Part shown: piece by piece, positions 1 to 8,610 of the stretch
How the letters are laid out: each line of letters opens with the position of its first letter
How positions within the stretch are numbered: the first letter of the stretch is position 1
IMG/VR virus record: IMGVR_UViG_3300024964_000003
Location: 1 to 51,219 of that record
Length of the DNA: 51,219 nucleotides
From: a virus
Strand: one strand, 5' to 3'
Notes under the pieces: generated by a model
What the model was told of the DNA's origin: nothing
Seen by the model: the letters and a program-made list of their open reading frames with translations, nothing else
Database searches by the model: none
Translations under genes and position numbers: made by a program

Positions 1-591
1 GCCTGCGCCCTTTGCGGCATCTGCAATGGAACCACCGGACACCAGTGTTTTACCGGCGCTAGTCACCATTGGCGTGACGATCTTGGCCGTGTTCGCGCTC
101 ATCCCCAATCCCTGCAGCCCTGAGTTGACGGATGACCCGACACCAGCAGTCAATGCCGCCATGATGGCCGGGTTGGTGCGCACGCCATCGAATATCCCCT
201 GCGCAGCGTTCCCGATCCCACCCAGGAAGCCGCCGCCGTTGTTCGGGCCGGTGCGCCATCCGGCATCCAGCATGGCGTTGGCCTGCTCCTTGGAGTTGGG
301 TTTCCCGAGTCGGTTGTCCTCGCTCCAGTCGCCAGCATCATGAATGCCTTGGGCAGTGGAATAGGCCTCGTCTGGCGTCATGCCTTCCAACATAAAATTG
401 ACGCCTTCCTTTGGCGCCTTGAACTTGCCATTCGCAAGAATCCCGGGCTTGGCCGCCACTTCGGACAGAAACTGCTCGCGGGTTTTGACCAGCGGTTCAG
501 CCTTCTTTTCGGTGGCAACGCCGGTCTGATCCCACCATGGGCCACTCGGTTCTGTGGCTGGCGCGGTGCTGTCTTCGTACCATCCAGACAT
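1..591 (-). CDS. Virion-associated protein, partial (C-terminus off left edge)
   Basis: An uninterrupted reading frame of 197 codons opens with ATG at 591 and leaves the window without a stop. The N-terminal half is hydrophilic with a sequence reading GMTPDEAYSTAQGIHDAGDW. The second half is rich in Gly, Ala, Ser and Thr (a GGGFLGGIGNAAQGIFDGV-type glycine patch), as in internal or ejected virion proteins of short-tailed phages. It starts 9 bases after the stop of the 458-residue gene, so it belongs to the same late operon. No enzymatic motif is visible. Virion role is inferred from position and composition. Confidence 0.7.
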   Translation of the reverse strand, partial: MSGWYEDSTAPATEPSGPWWDQTGVATEKKAEPLVKTREQFLSEVAAKPGILANGKFKAPKEGVNFMLEGMTPDEAYSTAQGIHDAGDWSEDNRLGKPNSKEQANAMLDAGWRTGPNNGGGFLGGIGNAAQGIFDGVRTNPAIMAALTAGVGSSVNSGLQGLGMSANTAKIVTPMVTSAGKTLVSGGSIADAAKGAG

Positions 592-600
592 GGCCGGCCC

Positions 601-1977
601 CTATCCAAAGATGGCGGTAATCGCCGCGGCTGCACTGGTGTGCCAGTCGCCCTGAATCTGGTAGCTGTCGGCCAGGTACTGCTGCACCGACTTGATGGCC
701 GCGTTCTTGGCTTCAGCCGACAGGTCAGAGGTCTGGATCGTCGTGATCGTATTGAGCCCCCAGTTCTGGATCGAAGTGGCCGATGCCGTCTGGTTCGCCA
801 GGTTGTTGTAGAGCTGCGTCGATTGCTGCAGTTCCTTTTGGGCGTTGATGTTCGCCGTGGTGTTGTCGCGGCTGGTCTGGTTGTTGTTCTGAGCAATTGA
901 CCATGAAGTCTGCGCGTTGGCATTGGTCTTGGCTGCGTCGGCGTAGGTGGCAGCGTCAGGCTTTGCGATCTGCAGCGCGGCGTCGTACATTGCCGAATCA
1001 CCAGCGGTCTGCGCCATGCTGGAGTTCTGCAGTCCGCGGGCAATCATGCCCTGCTGGGCACCGGCCCGGGCTTTTTCAAGCAGCCCTGATCCACCGGAGA
1101 GAATCCCGGCAATCCGGCTTTCCACGGTCTGGTCTGGCGTGACGTTCCATGTACCAGCGCCCGTGCTACCGGATGCGGTTGTGGACGATGATCCACCCGT
1201 CCCACCACCGGCCGCGCCTGGTGCACCTCCAGATGCTGCGCCGCCCGCACTGCCCTGGCCGCCAGTCGATCCACCACCAAGAATGCCGCCGTCGCCCCAT
1301 CCGTCGCCCATACCCCGGGCTCCGAGCCCGTTCTGCGCATAGCTGATGTCCTTGCCGGCATAGATTCCACCGGGCGCGAAGTCCCGCATGTCGGTGAATG
1401 CCCCCGAGAACGTCCCGTTGCGGATCGCATTGGCGTGCGCCGGGTTCAGGTTCTGCACAAAGCTCGCGTAGTCGTTGGCGCCGGCCCCGTTCGGGTTGTA
1501 CTTGCGATAGTTCTGCCATGCAGACTGCAAGGCCGCGTCACCTGTTGGATTGGACGCGCCGGCAATCTGTTTGGCTTGGGTCGTCATCTGGTGAATCTGG
1601 TCCTGATTCGTGATGCCGTGTTCCTGCGCCCAGCGGTTGGGGTCGAATCCTGGCTGTGCAAACTGGTTCTTGATCTGGTCGGCCGTGTAGTAGGTCCCGG
1701 CGATGTCCATGCCGCCCGGGTTCGTCTGTGCTGTCGGTGCGGGCTGGGCTGCTGGTTGCTTTGTCAGCGCACCATTGGCGCCGTTGAAGTTGTACCCCAA
1801 GCTCGCTGCGGTTCCGTTGATGTCGGCTGCGGTGTAGTTCCGGCCGCCGATGTCGGTCGCCTGCTTGATCTGGTCGGCGTTCAGGCCCATGGTCGATGCC
1901 TGCTGGGCGATCTGCTCCGGGGTCTTGTCCTTCATCCAGGTCTTCACCTCGTCGTCCGAGTAGTTGAGGATTCCCAT
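601..1977 (-). CDS. Gly/Ser/Gln-rich virion protein (458 aa), function unknown
   Basis: The chosen ATG (1977) gives a product beginning MGILNYSDDEVKTWM; an in-frame extension to 2055 overlaps the holin gene and is unlikely. The N-terminal third contains related 'N/G-x-Y-T-A-A/D-D/Q-I' segments (GRNYTAADINGTAA, GTYYTADQIKNQFA) that look like small helical repeats. The centre (about residues 250-300) is a Gly/Ser/Thr low-complexity linker. The C-terminal part is Ala/Gln/Asn-rich and predicted helical (MIARGLQNSSMAQTAGDSAM, then AAKTNANAQTSWSIAQNNN). Such proteins are common downstream of lysis genes in phages that also encode giant polyvalent proteins. An internal or tail-associated virion role is inferred. 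Confidence 0.75.
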   Translation of the reverse strand: MGILNYSDDEVKTWMKDKTPEQIAQQASTMGLNADQIKQATDIGGRNYTAADINGTAASLGYNFNGANGALTKQPAAQPAPTAQTNPGGMDIAGTYYTADQIKNQFAQPGFDPNRWAQEHGITNQDQIHQMTTQAKQIAGASNPTGDAALQSAWQNYRKYNPNGAGANDYASFVQNLNPAHANAIRNGTFSGAFTDMRDFAPGGIYAGKDISYAQNGLGARGMGDGWGDGGILGGGSTGGQGSAGGAASGGAPGAAGGGTGGSSSTTASGSTGAGTWNVTPDQTVESRIAGILSGGSGLLEKARAGAQQGMIARGLQNSSMAQTAGDSAMYDAALQIAKPDAATYADAAKTNANAQTSWSIAQNNNQTSRDNTTANINAQKELQQSTQLYNNLANQTASATSIQNWGLNTITTIQTSDLSAEAKNAAIKSVQQYLADSYQIQGDWHTSAAAAITAIFG

Positions 1978-1990
1978 GGCGGTTCTTTCT

Positions 1991-2512
1991 TTATTTGATC
2001 GGGTTGGCGGCTGCCAGGAGCGAGGTCTTGTGCTGGCTGCTGGAGTTGGAACCAAACCAGAACGAGAGCACCATCACCAGTGCGCTGTCCATGGTTCCGA
2101 GCACGCGGCCGATGATGATGGGGTCTGCCCCGGGCGGGACCTGGTTGAACAGCAATGCGGCCTCTGCGGCAAGTGTCAACGTCACGATGATCCAAGTCAG
2201 GATGGAAGGCGTAAAAGAGTGCGTCTGCACCGCCATGTTGCGCGCGCTGTCACGGTCCTTGAACTCCAACTCGGCGTACTTGAATCCGCGTTCCTTTTCG
2301 TCGTTCTGGAATTGCAGTTCCAGCCTGCGGATCTCGGCCAGGTGCTCGGCGGTCAGTTGCCCGTCCTTGAACATATTGGCGATGCTTGCCTGCGTTGCGT
2401 CCGGGATGCCGAGAACCGAGCCCAGTGCGGAGACTGCAGCGCCAGCCAGTGGGCCGCCCAAGGCAGTCGCAACGGTTGGCGCCAGGGATTTGAGTGTGTC
2501 TAGCCAGTTCAT
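1991..2512 (-). CDS. Holin, 3TM/GTA-type
   Basis: A 173-residue product starting MNWLDTLKSLAPTVATALGG. The N-terminal Gly/Ala-rich amphipathic segment, a central charged helix (HLAEIRRLELQFQNDEKERG) and two C-terminal hydrophobic spans (SILTWIIVTLTLAAEAALLF and MDSALVMVLSFWFGS) match the layout of the 'holin of 3TMs, for gene-transfer release' family. Holins form inner-membrane lesions that let the endolysin reach peptidoglycan. The start overlaps the end of the endolysin gene by four bases (ATGA), which indicates translational coupling and supports this start over the upstream in-frame codon. Confidence 0.8.
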   Translation of the reverse strand: MNWLDTLKSLAPTVATALGGPLAGAAVSALGSVLGIPDATQASIANMFKDGQLTAEHLAEIRRLELQFQNDEKERGFKYAELEFKDRDSARNMAVQTHSFTPSILTWIIVTLTLAAEAALLFNQVPPGADPIIIGRVLGTMDSALVMVLSFWFGSNSSSQHKTSLLAAANPIK

Positions 2513-3021
2513 GTGAAGTTCCTTGTCCCGTGGTTGTCGATCAGCAGCACATCGCCGCGTGGTGTGTCGGAGAAACTGGTGTGCACCCATCCGCCGCTTT
2601 GCGAGTCAGGAAACTCGCATATCAATTGGTCGAACACGATGCCGCTGCTGCGTAGCCGTGTCACAAGCTGCCGCGGTGTTCCTTGTGTTGGGCATGTCCA
2701 GTCAGCGGCTTGGCCCTTGGAGTGAGACTTGAGCGCAAAGTACGCAGCCCACGACGAATCGGTTACGGGTCTGGAGTGCTTCATGCACCACACCTTGTAA
2801 GCGCCATCGCAAATTACGCGCTCCAGCGCTTCACACCGATAGCCGCTGTGTACGCGGATGGCATTGCCGTTCAGATACGAGCGCATACCCTCAAGCCCAA
2901 GCGCTGTATTTCTGAGCGCAGATACCACTTCCAACGGCGCATCGTTGTCGATGCAAAGACGGATGGCGGTGTCAGAGCGCGTGAACTCGTCAAGCGTGAA
3001 GTGCGGGCTGAGTTGTGTCAT
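2509..3021 (-). CDS. Peptidase M15A endolysin
   Basis: This 170-residue protein has the zinc-peptidase signature of M15A: VHSGYRC at about 57-63, SHSKGQAADW at 99-108 (zinc ligands His100 and Asp107) and WVHTSF with His147 as the third ligand. The family cleaves peptide cross-links of peptidoglycan (D,D-carboxypeptidase or L-alanyl-D-glutamate endopeptidase). It lies between a spanin-like gene and a 3TM holin with four-base overlaps on both sides, forming a lysis cassette. No signal peptide is visible, consistent with holin-dependent release. Confidence 0.88.
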   Translation of the reverse strand: MTQLSPHFTLDEFTRSDTAIRLCIDNDAPLEVVSALRNTALGLEGMRSYLNGNAIRVHSGYRCEALERVICDGAYKVWCMKHSRPVTDSSWAAYFALKSHSKGQAADWTCPTQGTPRQLVTRLRSSGIVFDQLICEFPDSQSGGWVHTSFSDTPRGDVLLIDNHGTRNFT

Positions 3022-3293
3022 TTGCGCCTCTCAATCAGCCGGTCAAGCTTGGAATCAAGATTCCTGAACTGGTCGCGCATTTGCTGCATGGCGTCCTTGA
3101 ATGCGTCGTTCTGCAGAGTTGCTCGCTGGTGCAAGTTGGATGATTCGGCCTTCAACAGCTCCACATCCTTCTTGATGTCTGCAATCGCCCAGACAACCAT
3201 CGCCCCCTGGCACAACATGGCAAAAATCAGTGATAGCGGTACCTTCTTGTCGAGGTGCCATTGATCGTCGTGTCGTTTTGATGGCTCTGTCAT
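3018..3293 (-). CDS. Small inner-membrane coiled-coil protein (spanin- or XhlA-like)
   Basis: The preferred ATG (3293) yields 91 residues. A hydrophilic N-terminus is followed by one membrane segment (VPLSLIFAMLCQGAMVVWAI, about 18-37) and a long charged heptad-patterned helix ending in LDSKLDRLIERRK. One N-terminal membrane span plus a periplasmic coiled coil, next to holin and endolysin, fits an inner-membrane spanin component or XhlA-type lysis helper. No outer-membrane partner was found nested here, so the spanin call is tentative. The start shares one base with the preceding stop (TGATG). Confidence 0.6.
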   Translation of the reverse strand: MTEPSKRHDDQWHLDKKVPLSLIFAMLCQGAMVVWAIADIKKDVELLKAESSNLHQRATLQNDAFKDAMQQMRDQFRNLDSKLDRLIERRK

Positions 3294-3943
3294 CACACAT
3301 CCATCCTGAATGTGGCAGCGCATTGCTTGTCAACTGCGGTAGCCGACAACACGCTGGTTTTCATCTCCACCTTCAGCGAACTCTCAAACCGCAGGCATTG
3401 CCAGTTGTTTGACAGGATCATCTCTGGCGTCGGGATGCCGATGCCGGTGGTCACCTGGGTTGTGACACCTCCGACCGATGCAGTCTGGAAGCCAGCATCA
3501 GTTGAGGTGTTCGGTCCAATAATGTCCGTTCCAATAGTCCCCACTGTGCTGACTGCTGGAACGCCTTGTGTAATTGGCCCAAGCACAACCCGATTACCAA
3601 TAGTCTGCGTTGTGTAGGCCAGTGTGTAGACAATACCGTCGACAGTGACGCGGAAGGTGGCCGTGAAGGTCGCGCTATCGTGCGTCGGGCTGATGAGGTT
3701 GAATAGGAATCCTGCGCCGGTCTGGTCTGTGACAGTGACATACGTGTCAGCAGTCGCAACAGAGACTTGATTGCCGCGCAGAGCAAGCGCAGTAAAACCA
3801 GCCGCCGCGCCTAGATTCTGATTTGTAGTCTGCGCACTTTTGACATATACCAGCGCCTTGGCAATGGAAATCGCACTCAGATGCTTCGGGTTGTTGGTGT
3901 AGCGGTTGCCACCGCCAATCAACACTGATGCCGGCGCGCTCAT
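3293..3943 (-). CDS. Late structural protein, beta-rich, function unknown
   Basis: The 216-residue product is rich in Thr, Val, Gly and Ala with alternating hydrophobic pattern, suggesting beta structure. It carries short motifs such as VTVTDQTGAGFLFNLI and TFTATFRVTVDGIVYTLAY. It sits between a collagen-like fibre gene and the lysis cassette, with overlaps at both ends, so a fibre-tip, receptor-binding accessory or chaperone role is plausible. I do not recognise a specific family. Confidence 0.6.
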   Translation of the reverse strand: MSAPASVLIGGGNRYTNNPKHLSAISIAKALVYVKSAQTTNQNLGAAAGFTALALRGNQVSVATADTYVTVTDQTGAGFLFNLISPTHDSATFTATFRVTVDGIVYTLAYTTQTIGNRVVLGPITQGVPAVSTVGTIGTDIIGPNTSTDAGFQTASVGGVTTQVTTGIGIPTPEMILSNNWQCLRFESSLKVEMKTSVLSATAVDKQCAATFRMDV

Positions 3944-4704
3944 TCAAGCACCCACTTGGTAAGGGTTGATGACCATTGCCACGTCATTGGGAAAGGTGGG
4001 TTCATAGTTACGGTTCCGGTTGTTGATTGGGCATACCCTTGTGCGGTCGCAGATCCGAATTCAATGGTGTTTGTGGTGAGGCCATTGATGGGGGTGACGC
4101 AGAAGCGATCTGCGTCGGCTGGAGTTGCGGGGGCAGTCACAGCGCAAGAGGCAGTCGTCAGCCAGTAGTTCTTCCCGGCTACTGCGGTTTGTGTGGCTCC
4201 AGCCACTTCCTGCTTTGTCAGGGCGCCGGATGGCCCGGTTGCTCCGGTAGCTCCCGTTGCACCAGTTGCGCCAGTCGCCCCGGTCGATCCCGTGCCAGAG
4301 CTGCCAGCAATGTGGAAATACCCGGTCGTCGCGGAGTACCGTGTCGACAGTACCGCCCCCGCTGGAATGTCAGTCGCCAGCAAGGCCGTGCTATCCCGGC
4401 GCCGAATCGACTTCACGCCCAGGCTGTTTACGTTGATGGTGGACGCCCCGGTGTTGGCAAACAGGGGGCTGAAGTTGACCTCCAGGCCGTCCACGTACCC
4501 CGATGGGGTGTAGGGAAGCGTTACGACGTAGGCGTCAGCAATGCCGGTATCGGGTCCGAATGTGACTGTCCCGCGCTTGATCTCGGCTTCGGTTGGCAGC
4601 TTGTTGTCCATTACCTCAATCGCGTCGCTCAGGTCGTTGACATTCGCTGACAATGCTTTTGTTACAGCTGCTACAGCTGAAGGTGGCGTAAACAATCCAG
4701 TCAT
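3940..4704 (-). CDS. Tail fibre protein with collagen-like repeats
   Basis: The 254-residue protein has an N-terminal domain (about 1-130) ending before a run of Gly-X-Y triplets (GATGATGATGATGATGPSG, about 137-157), then a beta-rich C-terminal domain. Collagen-like triplets in phage fibres form trimeric shafts linking an attachment domain to a receptor-binding head. The ATGA overlap with the upstream tail-hub gene and with the next gene places it in one translated string of tail genes. Receptor specificity cannot be inferred. Confidence 0.75.
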   Translation of the reverse strand: MTGLFTPPSAVAAVTKALSANVNDLSDAIEVMDNKLPTEAEIKRGTVTFGPDTGIADAYVVTLPYTPSGYVDGLEVNFSPLFANTGASTINVNSLGVKSIRRRDSTALLATDIPAGAVLSTRYSATTGYFHIAGSSGTGSTGATGATGATGATGATGPSGALTKQEVAGATQTAVAGKNYWLTTASCAVTAPATPADADRFCVTPINGLTTNTIEFGSATAQGYAQSTTGTVTMNPPFPMTWQWSSTLTKWVLE

Positions 4705-6743
4705 CTTGCGAGCCTTCGTGGTGTTTGGTGAATGAGCACGCCTTGGAGCGTGTGCCCCAGGTCGATGTCACTCTTGGAATAGAAGATCAGGCCCATATTC
4801 AGACCTGACCCTGCGATGTCGAACTCCGGTGAATTGACGGTGCGGGCGTCATAGAAGAACTGGCCCCAGGTGCTGACATCCCAGTACCCGCCAGTCCCCT
4901 GACCGGTCACGGTTTGCAAAGCGTGGGGTGCAATGTCGACGTCGCCATACGAGAATTCAGGCTGAAAGCGGATCGACGTGTAGCCGACCGAGCTCATCTC
5001 CAGCACAGCCTTGCGGTACCGCTTGATCACCCGGGGTGAGCTGGTGTTGTTGAACGGCATGCGGATGTAGGCCTCGATGTCGGCACCGTCAAAGCTCGAT
5101 CCCTTGTCGGCCTGGTACACATAGCCGTTGTCGGCGCCGAAAAACACCACATCCTTGCCGGTGGAGTCCTCTCCCGAGCATGCACAGGTCACATTGACCG
5201 GGTACTGAAACTCCGTGAAGCCGACGACCTTGGTGCCGTTGACCGTCATGATGATCCCGCTGCCGTCATTCCCGTAGAGTCGGTATTGGCTGCGCGCGCG
5301 GTAGACCGCTGATGCCACCACCTTGGACCGCATGGCATCCACCAGGCGCTGAATCCGCTCGCTGACTGGCTTGTCGGCAAAGTTGCCGTAATCCTGTGTC
5401 GCCACGATCTGGCGAATCCCCTGATCGTCCAGCCCGTAGGTCGCGCCGATGGTCTGCATCGTGTTGGTGATGGCACCGGCTGTCTCGCTCAAGGTGTCGA
5501 GCACAAAGTCTGCCGCCGTGTTCCCGGTCAATTGGCCGGCCTTGTTGCGCGAGAAAACCACCATGGCCTTTGCCGTTGGCGCGTACCCGGTGATGGTGTC
5601 ACCCATACCGATCTCAGTCCCGCCAATGACCGCTGACCACTGGTAGGGGCCAAATACGCTGCTGCTCTGCGATGACCCGTAGAACGACAGGTGGAGCTGG
5701 TTCTTGTAGACCGCGATGTTTGTCGGCTTGTCCAGCGTCATTGTGGAGTTGATGGGCACAAACACGGTTCCATCGAACTCGAATGCCCGCCCGACTCCGC
5801 TCACGCCATACATGCGCTGGGTGTCGGTCGAACCCGTGAAGTTGTGGTTGACGCACTTGTAGGTGCCCAGTGGCGCCAGGGTGATCGCGGATGAATCACC
5901 GGCAATCGTGGCCACGTTCAGGTTTGCACCAACGTTCAGGTTTTCCGCCTGGAATGTTCCGGTCTGGCTGGCGAAGATCAACCGTCCCGCTGCAGTTCCG
6001 GCCGCCCATGATCCGGACTCCAGCACAACTCGGGTGATCACGGCCGTGGCCGCGCTGGTTGCCCCGGTGATCGTGTTGCCTTCGGCCACCACGTAGGTTC
6101 CGCCCGATGTGAATGCCACTTCCCGACCCAGAGCCACCAATGACCAGCCGCCAGAGGTGGACTTGTACATCTCACCCGCTGATGCGCCGGCATTGTCTTG
6201 AAATGCGTAGACCACGCCCTTGTAGACGTGCACACCGCGGATCTGGCGCGCGGCGCCGTTCACCTTCAGGATGTCGGCCCGGTACACGTCGGCCGCTGCG
6301 TTTGTCGCCACGGCATCGTCGTATCCGCTGCGGTGGCCGTTCAGAATGGGAGCCGCCGTCAGGGTTCCTTGTGGAGCAGCGGCGACGTTGATGGTTTCGC
6401 CGGAGACAAACGTTCCCGTCAGTTTGGTGATCAGCAGATACCCGGTACCGACTTCGGTCACGTATCCGGTCGCTGCTGAAGTCACGCCAGTAATGGTGTT
6501 ACCAACCGCAACCGCCCCGGTCAGCGTGTAGGCCAGGTAGTAATAGACCGCAGCCGATGGGCTGGGCCGGCCGTCGTAGCGCTCGAAACCGTCAATGCGT
6601 GGATAACCGCCATGGATGCCGGGCTCGTAGTTCATGGCCGACAAAGCCATGCCTGGATCAATCGACAGGACGGGCGTGATCAAGTCCAGCCCTCCGCCGA
6701 ACTTGACGTAGCTCGTGCTGATCGGGACTTGAGGGAGCTTCAT
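4701..6743 (-). CDS. Large tail hub / DNA-stabilisation-like protein
   Basis: This 680-residue protein starts MKLPQVPISTSYVKFGGGLD and contains many 'NTITGVTSAATGYVTE' and 'NTITGATSAATAVITR' repeats plus beta-propeller-like segments (ATYGLDDQGIRQIVATQDYG, RSQYRLYGNDGSGIIMTVNG). Its size, position right after the adaptor gene, and overall order resemble P22 gp10-like tail hub/packaged-DNA stabilisation proteins, which cap the portal channel. The link is by architecture and gene order, not by a decisive motif, so the function is tentative. Confidence 0.6.
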   Translation of the reverse strand: MKLPQVPISTSYVKFGGGLDLITPVLSIDPGMALSAMNYEPGIHGGYPRIDGFERYDGRPSPSAAVYYYLAYTLTGAVAVGNTITGVTSAATGYVTEVGTGYLLITKLTGTFVSGETINVAAAPQGTLTAAPILNGHRSGYDDAVATNAAADVYRADILKVNGAARQIRGVHVYKGVVYAFQDNAGASAGEMYKSTSGGWSLVALGREVAFTSGGTYVVAEGNTITGATSAATAVITRVVLESGSWAAGTAAGRLIFASQTGTFQAENLNVGANLNVATIAGDSSAITLAPLGTYKCVNHNFTGSTDTQRMYGVSGVGRAFEFDGTVFVPINSTMTLDKPTNIAVYKNQLHLSFYGSSQSSSVFGPYQWSAVIGGTEIGMGDTITGYAPTAKAMVVFSRNKAGQLTGNTAADFVLDTLSETAGAITNTMQTIGATYGLDDQGIRQIVATQDYGNFADKPVSERIQRLVDAMRSKVVASAVYRARSQYRLYGNDGSGIIMTVNGTKVVGFTEFQYPVNVTCACSGEDSTGKDVVFFGADNGYVYQADKGSSFDGADIEAYIRMPFNNTSSPRVIKRYRKAVLEMSSVGYTSIRFQPEFSYGDVDIAPHALQTVTGQGTGGYWDVSTWGQFFYDARTVNSPEFDIAGSGLNMGLIFYSKSDIDLGHTLQGVLIHQTPRRLAR

Positions 6744-7411
6744 GCCAGTGGCCCTGCCATCTCAATTGGTGGCAATTGATCAATTTCCAGATCGCGCATC
6801 AGGCGGCTGTACTCAATCTGAGCAGAGGCATACAGCTCCGCGGCGCCCTGGTCGGCGGCGTAGTACATCACGGCCTTCCAGACGATGACCATTTGGAACT
6901 GCGCTGGAATCAGCGGTTCGTCGGCATTGGCCGTCATGGTCTGGGCGCGCTTCCAGTACTCGCCGGCCACCGTGTAGATGGCATCGGGCGTTGGCCAGAA
7001 CACTAGAGACTTGTCTGGCCGGATTGCGAACTCGGTAGGCTTTCCGGTTTGAACCACACCAATCAGGCGAAAGGCCTTCATGCTGGGCCATTGGCGGTAG
7101 GCCAGTCTGCTTTCGTCTGCAACTCCGGTCGCCGTCAGGTACGCGCGCATGTCGCGCTTCTCCCACGTAGCGTGTTCAGACAGGCTGACTGCGCTTGGCA
7201 GGTAGGTTGACGATGCCGCGATGGTCGGGAATGTGAAGTCAAACCGCATGAAGTCCCATGTGGCGTGCTTGTTCTGCACGTCCTGGTAGGCGGTCAGCAC
7301 CCAATCCACGATCTTCCCGAGCTCTCCGGTCTGCGAGGCAACCGTCACCGGGCCGGTGCCGCTGATGGCGGCCTCCTGCCTGGCGCGCTGGCAGAGTTGC
7401 AGGAAATTCAT
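6740..7411 (-). CDS. Head-tail adaptor protein (SU10-type)
   Basis: The 223-residue protein begins MNFLQLCQRARQEAAISGTG, then has GELGKIVDWVLTAYQDVQNK and a W-x-F-M-R-F-D-F motif. It is helical at both ends around a beta domain (SLVFWPTPDAIYTVAGEYW), and ends in a helix with RLMRDLEIDQLPPI. This is the usual pattern of phage adaptor proteins of the SU10 type, which form a dodecameric ring under the portal. It overlaps the tail-hub gene by four bases. Confidence 0.75.
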   Translation of the reverse strand: MNFLQLCQRARQEAAISGTGPVTVASQTGELGKIVDWVLTAYQDVQNKHATWDFMRFDFTFPTIAASSTYLPSAVSLSEHATWEKRDMRAYLTATGVADESRLAYRQWPSMKAFRLIGVVQTGKPTEFAIRPDKSLVFWPTPDAIYTVAGEYWKRAQTMTANADEPLIPAQFQMVIVWKAVMYYAADQGAAELYASAQIEYSRLMRDLEIDQLPPIEMAGPLA

Positions 7412-7929
7412 CAGCCCGCCTCAGCCGCGACTGCACGCTCCCACGACTTGCCCAGCGGGTTGTCGTCGCGCATGATGGAGTAGTCGTACTTCAGCGCCGT
7501 GTGGGGGATGTTCACAATGTCCTTGACGCCATCAGCATTGATGACTTCCTTCTGCGTGAAGACGGTTTGTTTCAGGCGCAACAGGCGGTCAACAAAGTAG
7601 CGGGGGACGGTCTTGGTTTCACCGCGGCGGAAGAATTCCAGCTTGCCGTTGATGTTGATCTCGAAGCACTGTTCTGCGTTCTTGTCAGTCGTGGTCCCGA
7701 TGCGGATGGTCACAGGCTCGGCCATGAATGCCAGCATCGCCATCTTCTCGCCGTCATAGGGGTGGTCGTTGACCTTGGCGATCAGTGACGGCTCCAGCGC
7801 GTCTTCTGCCTTGCCTTCGCTTTTCAGCGTCCGGTCGTTGCTCTGCCCAATGTCCAGTTCGCGGGAATCGCGCTCGCCGGTCGGAATGACCGGGCTGTTT
7901 AGCGCCGTGCGTGGGATACCTCGTGCCAT
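7411..7929 (-). CDS. Conserved late phage protein (172 aa), function unknown
   Basis: The start is MARGIPRTALNSPVIPTGER at 7929, preceded by a good ribosome site (AAGGAG with short spacing); the longer in-frame version would cross the terminator at 7951-7975. A central block (FEININGKLEFFRRGETKTV) resembles a small beta domain, followed by a helical C-terminus. It lies between capsid-decoration-like genes and the adaptor, so a minor head or head-completion role is possible. No family recognised. Confidence 0.65.
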   Translation of the reverse strand: MARGIPRTALNSPVIPTGERDSRELDIGQSNDRTLKSEGKAEDALEPSLIAKVNDHPYDGEKMAMLAFMAEPVTIRIGTTTDKNAEQCFEININGKLEFFRRGETKTVPRYFVDRLLRLKQTVFTQKEVINADGVKDIVNIPHTALKYDYSIMRDDNPLGKSWERAVAAEAG

Positions 7930-7950
7930 TTGAAACTCCTTGAAGAAATG

Positions 7951-7975
7951 AAAAAAGGCTCCCGAAGGAGCCTTT
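7951..7975 (-). terminator. Intrinsic terminator after 187-aa structural gene
   Basis: On the minus strand the sequence reads GGCTCC-TTCG-GGAGCC followed by six T residues. The C(UUCG)G tetraloop makes it unusually stable. It lies just after the stop at 7992 and before the next ribosome site. Confidence 0.85.
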
Positions 7976-7991
7976 GCTTGCGTGGCTTGTT

Positions 7992-8555
7992 TTACGAAGC
8001 CTGAGTGAAGGTGATGCCAGCGGCCACCTTGGACCGTGCGTAGGCAAACCAACTGGTTCCATCCGAACGCAACTCAACAAAGTCACCGGCAACCGACTGG
8101 TTGGCGACAAAGCTGATCGTGTCGTCGGCTGTACCCGAGTCGCCAGCATCGCCGGCCACGCTGTTTTGCAGGCCGATGATCACGTTGGCGCTGGAGGCAG
8201 TCACCACGGTATGGTTTCCCGAGGTGTTGGCCAGTTTGCTGATGATCTCGCACTTGAAGCCAGCGATAGGAGCCGGCAAGGTGGTGACGAAACCAGTCGC
8301 GCTGTTCAACAGGATCTGGCAGTTGTGGTCAGCGGCGGTAATGGTCGCCGTTGTCGTAACGGTTCGACTTGCACTGGCCGCCAATGCGGCTGCGTTGAGT
8401 TGCGCTGCGGTGCCTGAGTAGCCGGCAAGTGCCGCCAATTCCGTCATATCGACAACGCTTTCTGTACCGGCTGCGCTGGTAGCGACCATCGTCGCGCCTT
8501 TGCCGAATGTCAACTTGCGGTCCACTCGGACCAATGAGAACTTCTTGGACAACAT
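7992..8555 (-). CDS. Head decoration-like structural protein (187 aa)
   Basis: The protein is rich in Ala, Thr, Ser and Val with little charge, for example TVTTTATITAADHNCQILLN and a C-terminal FVELRSDGTSWFAYARSK. The latter resembles the terminal strand pattern of small beta proteins in virions. It has a strong ribosome site (AAGGAAACC) and is bracketed by hairpins, both signs of high expression. Position two genes after the capsid gene suggests decoration or fibre-knob function. No decisive family motif. Confidence 0.65.
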   Translation of the reverse strand: MLSKKFSLVRVDRKLTFGKGATMVATSAAGTESVVDMTELAALAGYSGTAAQLNAAALAASASRTVTTTATITAADHNCQILLNSATGFVTTLPAPIAGFKCEIISKLANTSGNHTVVTASSANVIIGLQNSVAGDAGDSGTADDTISFVANQSVAGDFVELRSDGTSWFAYARSKVAAGITFTQAS

Positions 8556-8587
8556 GATGGTTTCCTTTTAAAAGATTTCTATGGAAC

Positions 8588-8603
8588 CAGGGCCGAAGCC
8601 CTG
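8588..8603 (-). terminator. Stable UUCG hairpin between structural genes
   Basis: On the minus strand CAGGGC-TTCG-GCCCTG forms a six-pair stem with a C(UUCG)G loop just after the 165-residue gene. No T-run follows, so it may act as an mRNA 3'-end stabiliser or attenuator, not a full terminator. Confidence 0.55.
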
Positions 8604-8610
8604 TGATCAC

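Noticed and set aside
4180-4300. Tandem DNA repeat array in the fibre gene
   Set aside because: The repeats are the codons of the collagen-like Gly-X-Y segment and need no separate explanation.
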